The notes under the pieces: model-generated
Databases searched by the model: none
The model's input: the letters and a program-made list of their open reading frames with translations, nothing else
What the model was told of the DNA's origin: nothing
Shown here: positions 6,519 to 13,247 of the stretch, one piece after another
How positions within the stretch are numbered: the first letter of the stretch is position 1
How the letters are laid out: every line of letters starts with the position of its first letter
DNA from: Desulfuromonas sp. SDB
GTDB taxonomy: Bacteria > SDB-A
Length of the DNA: 14,982 nucleotides
Assembly (NCBI GenBank): GCA_001412365.1
Contig: LKUE01000206.1
Coordinates: 1 to 14,982, forward strand
Direction of reading: 5' to 3'
Translations under genes and position numbers: made by a program

Positions 6519-8836
6519 ACATCACCATTGATCAACAGGAAATTGATGTACCTGATAATATAACTATATTGGAAGCTGCCCAGCTTAATGACATCTACAT
6601 TCCTAACCTGTGTTATCATCCCCAACTGACTCCCTATGGAGGATGCCGTTTATGTATTGTTGAAGTCGAAGGATTGAGGGGATATCCCACCGCCTGTACT
6701 ACCAAAGTAAAAGAAAGAATGAAAATTAAAACAAAATCAAAAACTCTTAACGATATGAGAAAAGAAATCCTTCAGTTAATTTTAAGTGATCATCCTTCCG
6801 GTTGCTTACTTTGTGATGAACAGGAAGAATGCTCATCCAATCAGGTCACTATTCGAAAGGTGGGAGCTACTACCGGCTGCCGTTGGTGCCCCAATGATCA
6901 GGATTGTGAACTGCAGAAGATAGTTGAATATTTGGAAATTAAACAGATTATCTTTCCGGTTTACTATCAGGGATTCCCGGTTGAAACTGAAGATCCCTTC
7001 TTTGATCGCGATTACAATTTATGCATCTACTGCGGGCGGTGTGTGAGAATATGTCAGGAGCACCGCAAGAGCGAAGTAATAACCATGAACCAAAGGGGGA
7101 AACTTACTACAATTGGTCCTCCTTATGATTTAACCCATATTGAGGGAGGCTGTGAATTTTGCGGTGCTTGTGTTTCTATTTGTCCTACCGGAGCCAATTT
7201 TGAAAAAAGCCGGAAATGGGCAGGACCACCGGATTCCTATGAACCGTCATTTTGCCCTTTGTGCAATCTGAACTGTGATCTGCAGGTCTTGGTTAAAAAA
7301 AATAAAATTATCGGGACTCTACCCCCTGGTGATCCTCATCTTTCCGGAGGTGATTTATGTGTAAAGGGGAGATTTTGTATAAATGAATTGATAAATTATA
7401 CTCAGCGGGAGATGACTCCCAAATTAAAGCGCAACTATGGTTATCAGTTAATGTCCTGGGAGAAGTCTATTTCAGAGGTTAGAGACATATTGAAAAATCT
7501 TGATGGAGAAAAAATTGCTATTTACCTCTCTCCCGAACTTTCCCTGGAAGAATTAACTGCAGTAAAAATTTTTAGCTCAGAAGTAATTCACTGTTCAAAC
7601 CTAACTTCGTCAATTATTAATAACAGCTTAATTAAACTTGTCCAATTGTCCACCATGAATATTCCAGTCAAGGATATTGAAAAAGCAGACTGTATAATAT
7701 CCATATTTCTAAATGGGAATTATAATTATGCCCCGGTTACCCTTGCTGTTAAAAGGGCAGCAGAACGAGGAGTTCCCTATTATCAAATTGGCTGGTTCAA
7801 CGACACTACCAGCAGATTCACCGAAAGGCAAATCATCCTTAAACCGGGCAAAGAGAAGTCTTGGTTTAAAAAGATAGTTAATCATGTGGATAAAGGAGGA
7901 TCAGCTTCAAACGAGATCCAGGAGTTGATCAGAGTGATTAAAGTATCTCCCAGTCCGGTAATTATTTTAGGTCATCAGTTTATTGATTTATCCGAAGGGG
8001 TGGAGATGTTGAAGTTGATCAAACGGTTTATCGAACTGACCGGAGCGAAAATTTATGTATCCCTGCCTTACGGGAATCTACTGGGGTTATTAGGGGTTTT
8101 AAAGATCAGGCACAGTGTGGATGTTGAAAAATTATGGGAACAAAATGAAATTGAAGTTATCTACAGTTTTGGAGATTTGCCTTTTTCTAAAAGACCCCCG
8201 GTGAAATATATTATCCACCAGAGCAGCTATCCTCCATCCGGAGATATTAAACCGGATATAATTTTTCCCACACCAACCTGGGGTGAAACTGACGCCTGTT
8301 ATGTTGATGATCAATTGATCATCAAAAAATTTAAAAAGGTGGTCAATCCTCCTGAAAATCTATGGTCCTGTTTAGATATATTAGGGAAATTAGCCCAGGA
8401 AATGGGAAAAGACAGCGGTAAATTCAAATCAACTGAGATAATGAAATCATTTCCTGAACAAATCAAATTAAATCTGCCTGATTTGAAAAAAGTGAAAAAA
8501 GAAAAAATATACTCACCTGATTCTGACTATCCCTACCTATTAATTGAAGAGGTAACTAAGAACCGGTTTTTAAATATATCAATAAATAAAACCAGTGAAG
8601 GATTTGATATGATCTTACCTCAGCAGGTGCTCATAATAAATCCGAATGATGCTGAAAAACTCGGTTTAACTGATTATCAAACGGTAATTGTAAAATCCAG
8701 AAATAGCAGCAAAGTTTATCCTTTAAAAATTAGAACAATTATTCAACCCGGCTTTATATACCTTATCACTGATGAAGAAAAACCAGTGTTTGAAACGAAT
8801 CCATGTCCAGTACATATTAGGAGGCAAAATGTTTGA
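6515..8836 (+). CDS. nuoG: NuoG-like iron-sulfur subunit with degenerate molybdopterin-oxidoreductase domain
   Basis: This 773-residue protein begins with a [2Fe-2S] domain (Cys33/44/47/61). A Cys/His-rich stretch follows with His93, Cys97/100/106 and Cys122/125/131, longer than the single H-x3-C-x2-C-x5-C motif of ordinary NuoG. Two [4Fe-4S] sites come next (Cys170/173/176/180 and Cys213/216/219/223). A formate-dehydrogenase-like [4Fe-4S] site (Cys247/250/254 and Cys282 in the GGDLCVKGRF context) leads into a molybdopterin-oxidoreductase-like region. At the position of the catalytic Cys/Sec (D-H-C-A-R-L-C/U in formate dehydrogenases) the sequence reads HCSNLTSS, giving Thr364. A molydop-binding-like C-terminal domain occupies about 700-770. 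I infer an electron-wiring scaffold as in complex I NuoG, not a formate dehydrogenase. It replaces the HydA subunit of a hyd operon. The ribosome-binding site is GGGGAGG at 6504-6510. Its end overlaps nfnA by 8 nt. Confidence 0.9.
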   Translation: MNITIDQQEIDVPDNITILEAAQLNDIYIPNLCYHPQLTPYGGCRLCIVEVEGLRGYPTACTTKVKERMKIKTKSKTLNDMRKEILQLILSDHPSGCLLCDEQEECSSNQVTIRKVGATTGCRWCPNDQDCELQKIVEYLEIKQIIFPVYYQGFPVETEDPFFDRDYNLCIYCGRCVRICQEHRKSEVITMNQRGKLTTIGPPYDLTHIEGGCEFCGACVSICPTGANFEKSRKWAGPPDSYEPSFCPLCNLNCDLQVLVKKNKIIGTLPPGDPHLSGGDLCVKGRFCINELINYTQREMTPKLKRNYGYQLMSWEKSISEVRDILKNLDGEKIAIYLSPELSLEELTAVKIFSSEVIHCSNLTSSIINNSLIKLVQLSTMNIPVKDIEKADCIISIFLNGNYNYAPVTLAVKRAAERGVPYYQIGWFNDTTSRFTERQIILKPGKEKSWFKKIVNHVDKGGSASNEIQELIRVIKVSPSPVIILGHQFIDLSEGVEMLKLIKRFIELTGAKIYVSLPYGNLLGLLGVLKIRHSVDVEKLWEQNEIEVIYSFGDLPFSKRPPVKYIIHQSSYPPSGDIKPDIIFPTPTWGETDACYVDDQLIIKKFKKVVNPPENLWSCLDILGKLAQEMGKDSGKFKSTEIMKSFPEQIKLNLPDLKKVKKEKIYSPDSDYPYLLIEEVTKNRFLNISINKTSEGFDMILPQQVLIINPNDAEKLGLTDYQTVIVKSRNSSKVYPLKIRTIIQPGFIYLITDEEKPVFETNPCPVHIRRQNV
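8819..8824 (+). promoter_or_regulatory. Shine-Dalgarno deciding the nfnA start
   Basis: A perfect AGGAGG lies 4 nt upstream of ATG 8829. It selects 8829 over the in-frame ATG at 8772, which lies deep inside the preceding gene and would add 19 residues absent from the usual NfnA N-terminus. Confidence 0.8.
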
Positions 8837-9665
8837 GGTTATCCAAAAAGAGATGATTGTTCCCAATCTTCATCTCCTCACCATTAAAGCTCCTGAAGTG
8901 GCATCTCAAATTGAACCAGGTCAATTTGTAATTGTCAGATCTCACCAGGATGCGGAAAGAATCCCCTTATCCGTGGCGGATTGGGATCGGGAGCAGGGAA
9001 CAGTGACCATGATATTTATGGTGGTGGGAAAATCTACCGCTCGGTTAGCCAGATTAAATAACGGTGATAATATCCCCACCTTGGTAGGTCCGTTGGGAAA
9101 GCCGACAGTTATTGAAAATTTTGGTACAGTGATGTGTATCGGGGGATGCTATGGAATTGGTTCTATTTATCCGGTAATCAGGAAGTTGAAAGAAAAAGGG
9201 AATGAAATAATTACAGTGGTTGAAGCTCGCAGCAGTTATTTACTTTACTGGTTGGATAAGTTAGGCAAATTGAGCAAAAAGATTAAAATAATTACCCGTG
9301 ACGGAAGCTTCGGGATCAAAGGTCATATAAATTGCTTAACTGAAATAATGGAGAAAGAAAAAATAACACCGGATCGTATTATTGTAAATGGATGTACATA
9401 TCTCCTCTCTAAAAGCTCCGCTGACCTGAGGTCATTAAATGTGCCCATTGTGGTCAGTTTGAATCCGATTATGATTGATGGGACCGGAATGTGCGGAGTA
9501 TGCAGAGTTACTGTAGATGGCAATACTAAATTTGCCTGTGTGGATGGACCTGATTTTGACGGAAGATTAGTGGATTGGACTGAATTATTTCAACGCAGAA
9601 AGCAATATATGAATGAAGAAGCCCAGCTGGTGCACAGTTCAGGATGTGGAGGTGGTCATGAGTAA
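8829..9665 (+). CDS. nfnA: NfnA-like ferredoxin-NADP reductase alpha subunit (FAD, [2Fe-2S])
   Basis: This 278-residue protein belongs to the NfnA/PyrK-type FNR-like family. An N-terminal FAD-binding barrel carries the signature ERIPLSVADWD (43-53), followed by VGPLGKPT (86-93). The nucleotide-binding loop reads CIGGCYGIGSIYP (103-115). This differs from the usual GGGVGIAPVYP form, so NAD affinity may be altered. The C-terminal iron-sulfur motif is DGTGMCGVC with a later FACVDGPDFDG: Asp217, Cys222, Cys225, Cys237. In Thermotoga NfnA the [2Fe-2S] cluster is held by one Asp and three Cys, and this protein shows the same set. Length is normal. The gene overlaps the NuoG-like gene (ATGTTTGA) and the NfnB-like gene (ATGAGTAA) by 8 nt each, which implies translational coupling and complex formation. 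Alternative name: sulfide dehydrogenase beta subunit-like. Confidence 0.9.
   Translation: MFEVIQKEMIVPNLHLLTIKAPEVASQIEPGQFVIVRSHQDAERIPLSVADWDREQGTVTMIFMVVGKSTARLARLNNGDNIPTLVGPLGKPTVIENFGTVMCIGGCYGIGSIYPVIRKLKEKGNEIITVVEARSSYLLYWLDKLGKLSKKIKIITRDGSFGIKGHINCLTEIMEKEKITPDRIIVNGCTYLLSKSSADLRSLNVPIVVSLNPIMIDGTGMCGVCRVTVDGNTKFACVDGPDFDGRLVDWTELFQRRKQYMNEEAQLVHSSGCGGGHE
9648..9653 (+). promoter_or_regulatory. Shine-Dalgarno deciding the nfnB start
   Basis: GGAGGT lies 4 nt upstream of ATG 9658, within the last codons of nfnA. It favours 9658 over the in-frame ATG at 9613, which lacks such a site and would add 15 residues not typical of the family. Confidence 0.75.
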
Positions 9666-11049
9666 GCTGGATCTAAATCGCAGAGAAATGCCCAAACAGT
9701 CTCCTGAAATCAGGAAAAGTAATTTTAATGAAGTTGCCTTTGGCTATACCAAGGAATTAGCAGTAGCTGAAGCAAGCAGATGTTTACAGTGTAAGAAACC
9801 GAGATGTGTGGAAGGATGTCCGGTAGATATTAACATACCTGGATTTATAAAATGTATTGTGAATTCAGAATTCACCGGAGCAATTAGAGTGATCAAAGAA
9901 AAGAACTGCCTTCCTGCAGTATGCGGAAGGGTATGCCCCCAGGAAGAACAATGTGAAAGTAAATGCGTTTTACTGAAGCAGGGTGCTCCTATTGCCATTG
10001 GAAGACTGGAAAGATTTGCTGCGGAAATGGAAGTAGCCAGGGAGAAATTTGAATTGCCTGAAAAAAATCCTCCCACTGGAAAAAAAGTGGCAGTTATTGG
10101 GTCAGGACCGGCGGGAATTACGGTAGCCGGGGATTTAATTATGCTGGGGCATGAAGTAACAATATTTGAGGCACTGCATGCAGCAGGCGGGGTGTTAACA
10201 TACGGTATCCCTGAATTCCGTCTTCCCAAGAAAGTGGTCAACAGGGAAATGGAGTATATTCAGAGACTGGGAGTAAAACTGATTACAAATTTTGTAGTGG
10301 GAAAAACCAGATCACTGCAAACTTTATTAAAGCAATATGATGCGGTATTTGTGGGAACTGGAGCAGGATTGCCCTGGTTTATGAACATAGCCGGAGAAAA
10401 TTACAACGGATGTTATTCAGCCAATGAATTTCTGACCAGGATGAATTTGATGAAAGGATATCAATTCCCCAATTCATTTACTCCCATTATCCGCCATAAG
10501 AAGATCGCCATTATCGGGGGAGGAAATGTGGCTATGGATTGTGCCAGAACTGCATTGAGATTAGGAGCTAAAGAATCCTATATAGTATATCGGCGGTCAG
10601 AAGCTGAACTACCCGCCAGATTGGAAGAATATGAAAATGCAGTGGAAGAAGGTGTTATATTTCACTTCCTGACTTTACCGGTTAAGTTAACTGCCGACCA
10701 GTCTGGCTGGGTTAAAGAAATGGAATGTTTAAAAATGAAACTGGGAGAGCCGGATGCCAGCGGCAGGAGAAGACCAATCCCCATTGATAATTCAAATTTC
10801 ACCATGCCCATTGACGGATATGTAGTAGCTATAGGCAATAGTCCCAATCCCCTTATCCCCAGCACTACTCCGGAGTTGGAAGTTAGCAAAAAAGGAACAA
10901 TAGTGGCAGATTTGGAGACTGGCAAAACTTCAATGGACCGGGTATGGGCGGGAGGAGATATAGTCACCGGAGCGGCAACAGTTATTTTGGCTATGGGGGC
11001 GGGGAAAAAAGCAGCCCGGTCAATGCATGAATATTTGATGAAAAACTAA
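9658..11049 (+). CDS. nfnB: NfnB/GltD-like NADPH-binding subunit with two [4Fe-4S] sites and FAD
   Basis: The 463-residue protein matches NfnB and the glutamate synthase small subunit (GltD). The N-terminal cluster domain carries Cys42/45/50/54 and Cys89/93/99/103. The latter are in the family motif AVCGRVCPQE, followed by GRLERF (Glu118, the region of the unusual Glu cluster ligand in NfnB). The FAD-binding dinucleotide fold starts at GSGPAG (148-153), with the GltD signature TYGIPEFRLPK (181-191). A second dinucleotide fold begins at GGGNVAMD and is followed by YRRSEAELPARLEE, whose arginines fit NADP(H) binding. The C-terminal AGGDIVTGAATVI segment contacts FAD. All expected motifs are intact. 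No gltB-type glutamate synthase large subunit is present, so a redox role with NfnA and/or the NuoEFG-like proteins is more likely than glutamate synthesis. This is the last gene of the tightly coupled cluster. Confidence 0.92.
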   Translation: MSKLDLNRREMPKQSPEIRKSNFNEVAFGYTKELAVAEASRCLQCKKPRCVEGCPVDINIPGFIKCIVNSEFTGAIRVIKEKNCLPAVCGRVCPQEEQCESKCVLLKQGAPIAIGRLERFAAEMEVAREKFELPEKNPPTGKKVAVIGSGPAGITVAGDLIMLGHEVTIFEALHAAGGVLTYGIPEFRLPKKVVNREMEYIQRLGVKLITNFVVGKTRSLQTLLKQYDAVFVGTGAGLPWFMNIAGENYNGCYSANEFLTRMNLMKGYQFPNSFTPIIRHKKIAIIGGGNVAMDCARTALRLGAKESYIVYRRSEAELPARLEEYENAVEEGVIFHFLTLPVKLTADQSGWVKEMECLKMKLGEPDASGRRRPIPIDNSNFTMPIDGYVVAIGNSPNPLIPSTTPELEVSKKGTIVADLETGKTSMDRVWAGGDIVTGAATVILAMGAGKKAARSMHEYLMKN

Positions 11050-11115
11050 TTATTTTGTATAGTAAGTAAACTTTATGTTAGACCTTCATGTTCAAATTAG
11101 ATTGAGGAGAAATAA

Positions 11116-12369
11116 ATGCTGGATGCCCAAGAAGTTTTATCTGAGCTTAATTTTGAAAGATTAGCCGGTTCTCCCGGAGAGAAAAAAGCATTGGAATTAA
11201 TTGGTGGTTATTTAAAAAAATTACACCTTGAATATCAACTGGAACCTTTTCAGTTAAACAGTTTTGATACCGGACATGCTCAGATTAAACTGGGCGAAAA
11301 AGTTTATCCGGCTCATCCGTTTGGATTAACTCAAGCCACTAATGTTCAGGGTGATTTAATTTTCTTGGAAAATGCCAAGGTTATATTTCATAACCGTTCT
11401 GCCTACCCTGGAAAAATAATTATTTCAAAAAACTATTCCCGGAAATATCAGCAATATCTTGTAGCCGGGGAGGTAAAAGCTTTTATATTGATTGGTAAAC
11501 CATTCCGGGAAGCCCACAGCATTTCCGTAAGGCAGAAGAAGTTTGCAGAGGGTTTTGTCCCGGCAGTAGTTGTTGATTATGATGTCGGTGCAGAATTGTC
11601 CAAATTCAGCGGACAGTCAGTTACCCTTCACATAAACCAGCATGCTGAAAAGAGAACTGCCCATAATTTAGTAGTTAATATAAGCGGGAAAAAAACAGAT
11701 GAGAACCTGATTATAAGCTGTGCCCACTATGATACCGTTGCCAGGTCCCCAGGCATCACTGATAACGGAGGGGGTGTTGTTGCCCTGCTTAAAATTGCTG
11801 AATATTTTTCCAATCATCCTCCTTCCAGGGATCTAAGATTAGTTTGGTTTTCCGGAGAGGAGTTGGGTCTTCTGGGTAGTTATGATTATGTACAAAAACA
11901 TCTAGCTGAAATAAAAAATAGATTGATGATGGTTTTAAATATAGATGTAGCCGGAGATGATTTGGGAGTAAATGAAATGGTGGTAATGGGTACCCGGGAA
12001 TTACTGGGTTACGTTTCAGGCATAGCCAGGGAAAAAGGAGTTTATTTTAATGCCGGCTTGAATATATACAGTTCAGATGGAGTGCCTTTTTCCGTTTATG
12101 AAATTCCTTCGGTAAATCTGGGAAGATATGGAGGTAAAAACTCTTTTCGCATTCACACTTCCGGAGATAATCCAGAGTATATTTCCTCTAGGGGTTTGGA
12201 GCCCATCATCAGTTCAGCTGTTAACATCTTAAACCGTTGTTTAAATGCTGAAGTATTTCCATTTGTTCCTGAAATTGATGCAGAATTAAAAGAAAAATTG
12301 GAAAAATATCTTTGGCAATCCACTTTTAATCCTCCCCATTTGCACTGGACTCCCCATTATAAGAAATGA
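11116..12369 (+). CDS. M28-family zinc metallopeptidase (aminopeptidase-like), cytoplasmic
   Basis: This 417-residue protein has the complete co-catalytic dizinc site of family M28: His204 (CAHYD), bridging Asp216 (ITDNGGG), catalytic Glu248 with ligand Glu249 (WFSGEELG), Asp277 (LNIDVAGDD) and His347 (RIHTSGD). Residues ~75-175 form an insertion resembling a protease-associated (PA) domain, placed between an N-terminal helical segment and the catalytic fold. There is no signal peptide or membrane segment, so it probably acts in the cytoplasm on peptides. The ATG is preceded by GAGGAGA (11104-11110) at good spacing. It follows the nfnB-like gene after 66 nt with no visible terminator, so read-through from the redox operon is possible, but no functional connection is apparent. 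Substrate specificity cannot be read from the sequence. Confidence 0.9.
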   Translation: MLDAQEVLSELNFERLAGSPGEKKALELIGGYLKKLHLEYQLEPFQLNSFDTGHAQIKLGEKVYPAHPFGLTQATNVQGDLIFLENAKVIFHNRSAYPGKIIISKNYSRKYQQYLVAGEVKAFILIGKPFREAHSISVRQKKFAEGFVPAVVVDYDVGAELSKFSGQSVTLHINQHAEKRTAHNLVVNISGKKTDENLIISCAHYDTVARSPGITDNGGGVVALLKIAEYFSNHPPSRDLRLVWFSGEELGLLGSYDYVQKHLAEIKNRLMMVLNIDVAGDDLGVNEMVVMGTRELLGYVSGIAREKGVYFNAGLNIYSSDGVPFSVYEIPSVNLGRYGGKNSFRIHTSGDNPEYISSRGLEPIISSAVNILNRCLNAEVFPFVPEIDAELKEKLEKYLWQSTFNPPHLHWTPHYKK

Positions 12370-12470
12370 ATTTAATTTTTAATTTTTCTTTTAATAATTT
12401 TTTAATACTGCTTTGTTAAAGTTATTATGAGAAAATTATTTTATTAAATTATATTTAACTGGGAGGTATT
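12370..12470. other. AT-rich intergenic spacer upstream of the slipin gene
   Basis: This 101-nt spacer is the second-longest gene-free stretch in the window after the 3' tail. It is extremely AT-rich, with runs of T and A. I see no GC-rich hairpin that would make a convincing intrinsic terminator. A promoter for the slipin gene may lie here, but no hexamer pair with proper spacing stands out. GGGAGGT at 12461-12467 is the ribosome-binding site of the slipin gene. Confidence 0.5.
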
Positions 12471-13226
12471 ATGCCCTGTCTAATTGCCATAGTAGTTATT
12501 CCTTCAGTGTTTTTATTCTTTTACCTGTTAAGATGCATCCGGGTTCTCTATCAATATGAACGGGGGGTGGTATTTACTCTGGGGAGGTTTACCGGATTGA
12601 GAAATCCCGGAATTACCTGGGTATTTCCCATATTTCAGAAGATGAGAAAAGTTGACATGAGGATAAAAACAGTGGATGTACCCCGTCAGGAAGTGATAAC
12701 CAAAGATAATGTTCCCATCCTGGCTAATACCGTGGTCTATTTTAAAGTAAAAAATCCTGTAGATGTGATCATTGAAATTGAAGACTACATCTTTGCCGTG
12801 CGCCAGTATACCCAAGCTGCGCTAAGAGATATCGTAGGTAATAGTGAGCTGGATTTTGTATTAACTGAAAGAGAAAAAGTAGCGGACAGCATCAAAGAAA
12901 TTGTGGATGCGGAGACGGATAACTGGGGAGTGGATATTGAAGCAATTAAAATTCAGGAAATCGAACTACCCGCGGAGATGAAAAGAGCAATGGCGAAGCA
13001 GGCAGAAGCGGAAAGGGAAAGGAGAGCGATGATAATTGCCTCCCACGGGGAATTAAAAGCTTCTGAAAATTTAATGCTGGCTGCTGTAAATCTTTCTAAA
13101 AATACTGCTGCACTTCATATTAGAACTTTACAGACCATCAGGGATATTGCCGCCGATCCGTCTGAAAAAATTGTCCTGTTTTTGCCCTCTGATTTAGGAG
13201 ATATTATTAAAAAATTAAAAGCATAA
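12471..13226 (+). CDS. Slipin/stomatin-like SPFH-domain membrane protein
   Basis: This 251-residue prokaryotic slipin has an N-terminal hydrophobic segment (residues ~3-20) that anchors it in the membrane. It is followed by the SPFH/Band 7 domain (~25-190). Typical elements are YERGVVFTLGRF, the PGITWVFPIF segment, VDVPRQEVITKDNV, and the helical LTEREKVADSIKEIVDAETDNWGVDIEAIKIQEIELP region. These are followed by an Ala/Glu/Arg-rich helix and an oligomerisation tail. Length matches the family. Slipins form ring-like membrane microdomain scaffolds and are often encoded next to an NfeD-type protease partner; no NfeD gene is present here. The ATG has a strong Shine-Dalgarno at 12461-12467. It begins 101 nt after the peptidase gene and is probably a separate or loosely linked unit. 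Confidence 0.92.
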   Translation: MPCLIAIVVIPSVFLFFYLLRCIRVLYQYERGVVFTLGRFTGLRNPGITWVFPIFQKMRKVDMRIKTVDVPRQEVITKDNVPILANTVVYFKVKNPVDVIIEIEDYIFAVRQYTQAALRDIVGNSELDFVLTEREKVADSIKEIVDAETDNWGVDIEAIKIQEIELPAEMKRAMAKQAEAERERRAMIIASHGELKASENLMLAAVNLSKNTAALHIRTLQTIRDIAADPSEKIVLFLPSDLGDIIKKLKA

Positions 13227-13247
13227 TTAATTTATACGGAATAAATA

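Noticed and set aside
6515-8836. NAD-dependent formate dehydrogenase catalytic subunit.
   Set aside because: The [4Fe-4S] entry motif is present, but the catalytic Cys/Sec position is Thr and there is no in-frame TGA for selenocysteine; a NuoG-like scaffold fits better.
9658-11049. Glutamate synthase small subunit (GltD).
   Set aside because: No large-subunit gene is nearby and the gene overlaps an NfnA-like partner; NfnB is the better name, though the fold is shared.
11050-11115. Intrinsic terminator separating the redox operon from the M28 peptidase gene.
   Set aside because: No GC-containing hairpin followed by a T-run is visible in this 66-nt spacer.
12411-12460. Promoter for the slipin gene built from TTGTTA (12413-12418) and a following AT-rich hexamer.
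   Set aside because: In such AT-rich DNA many weak matches occur, and no good -10 hexamer lies at the right distance.
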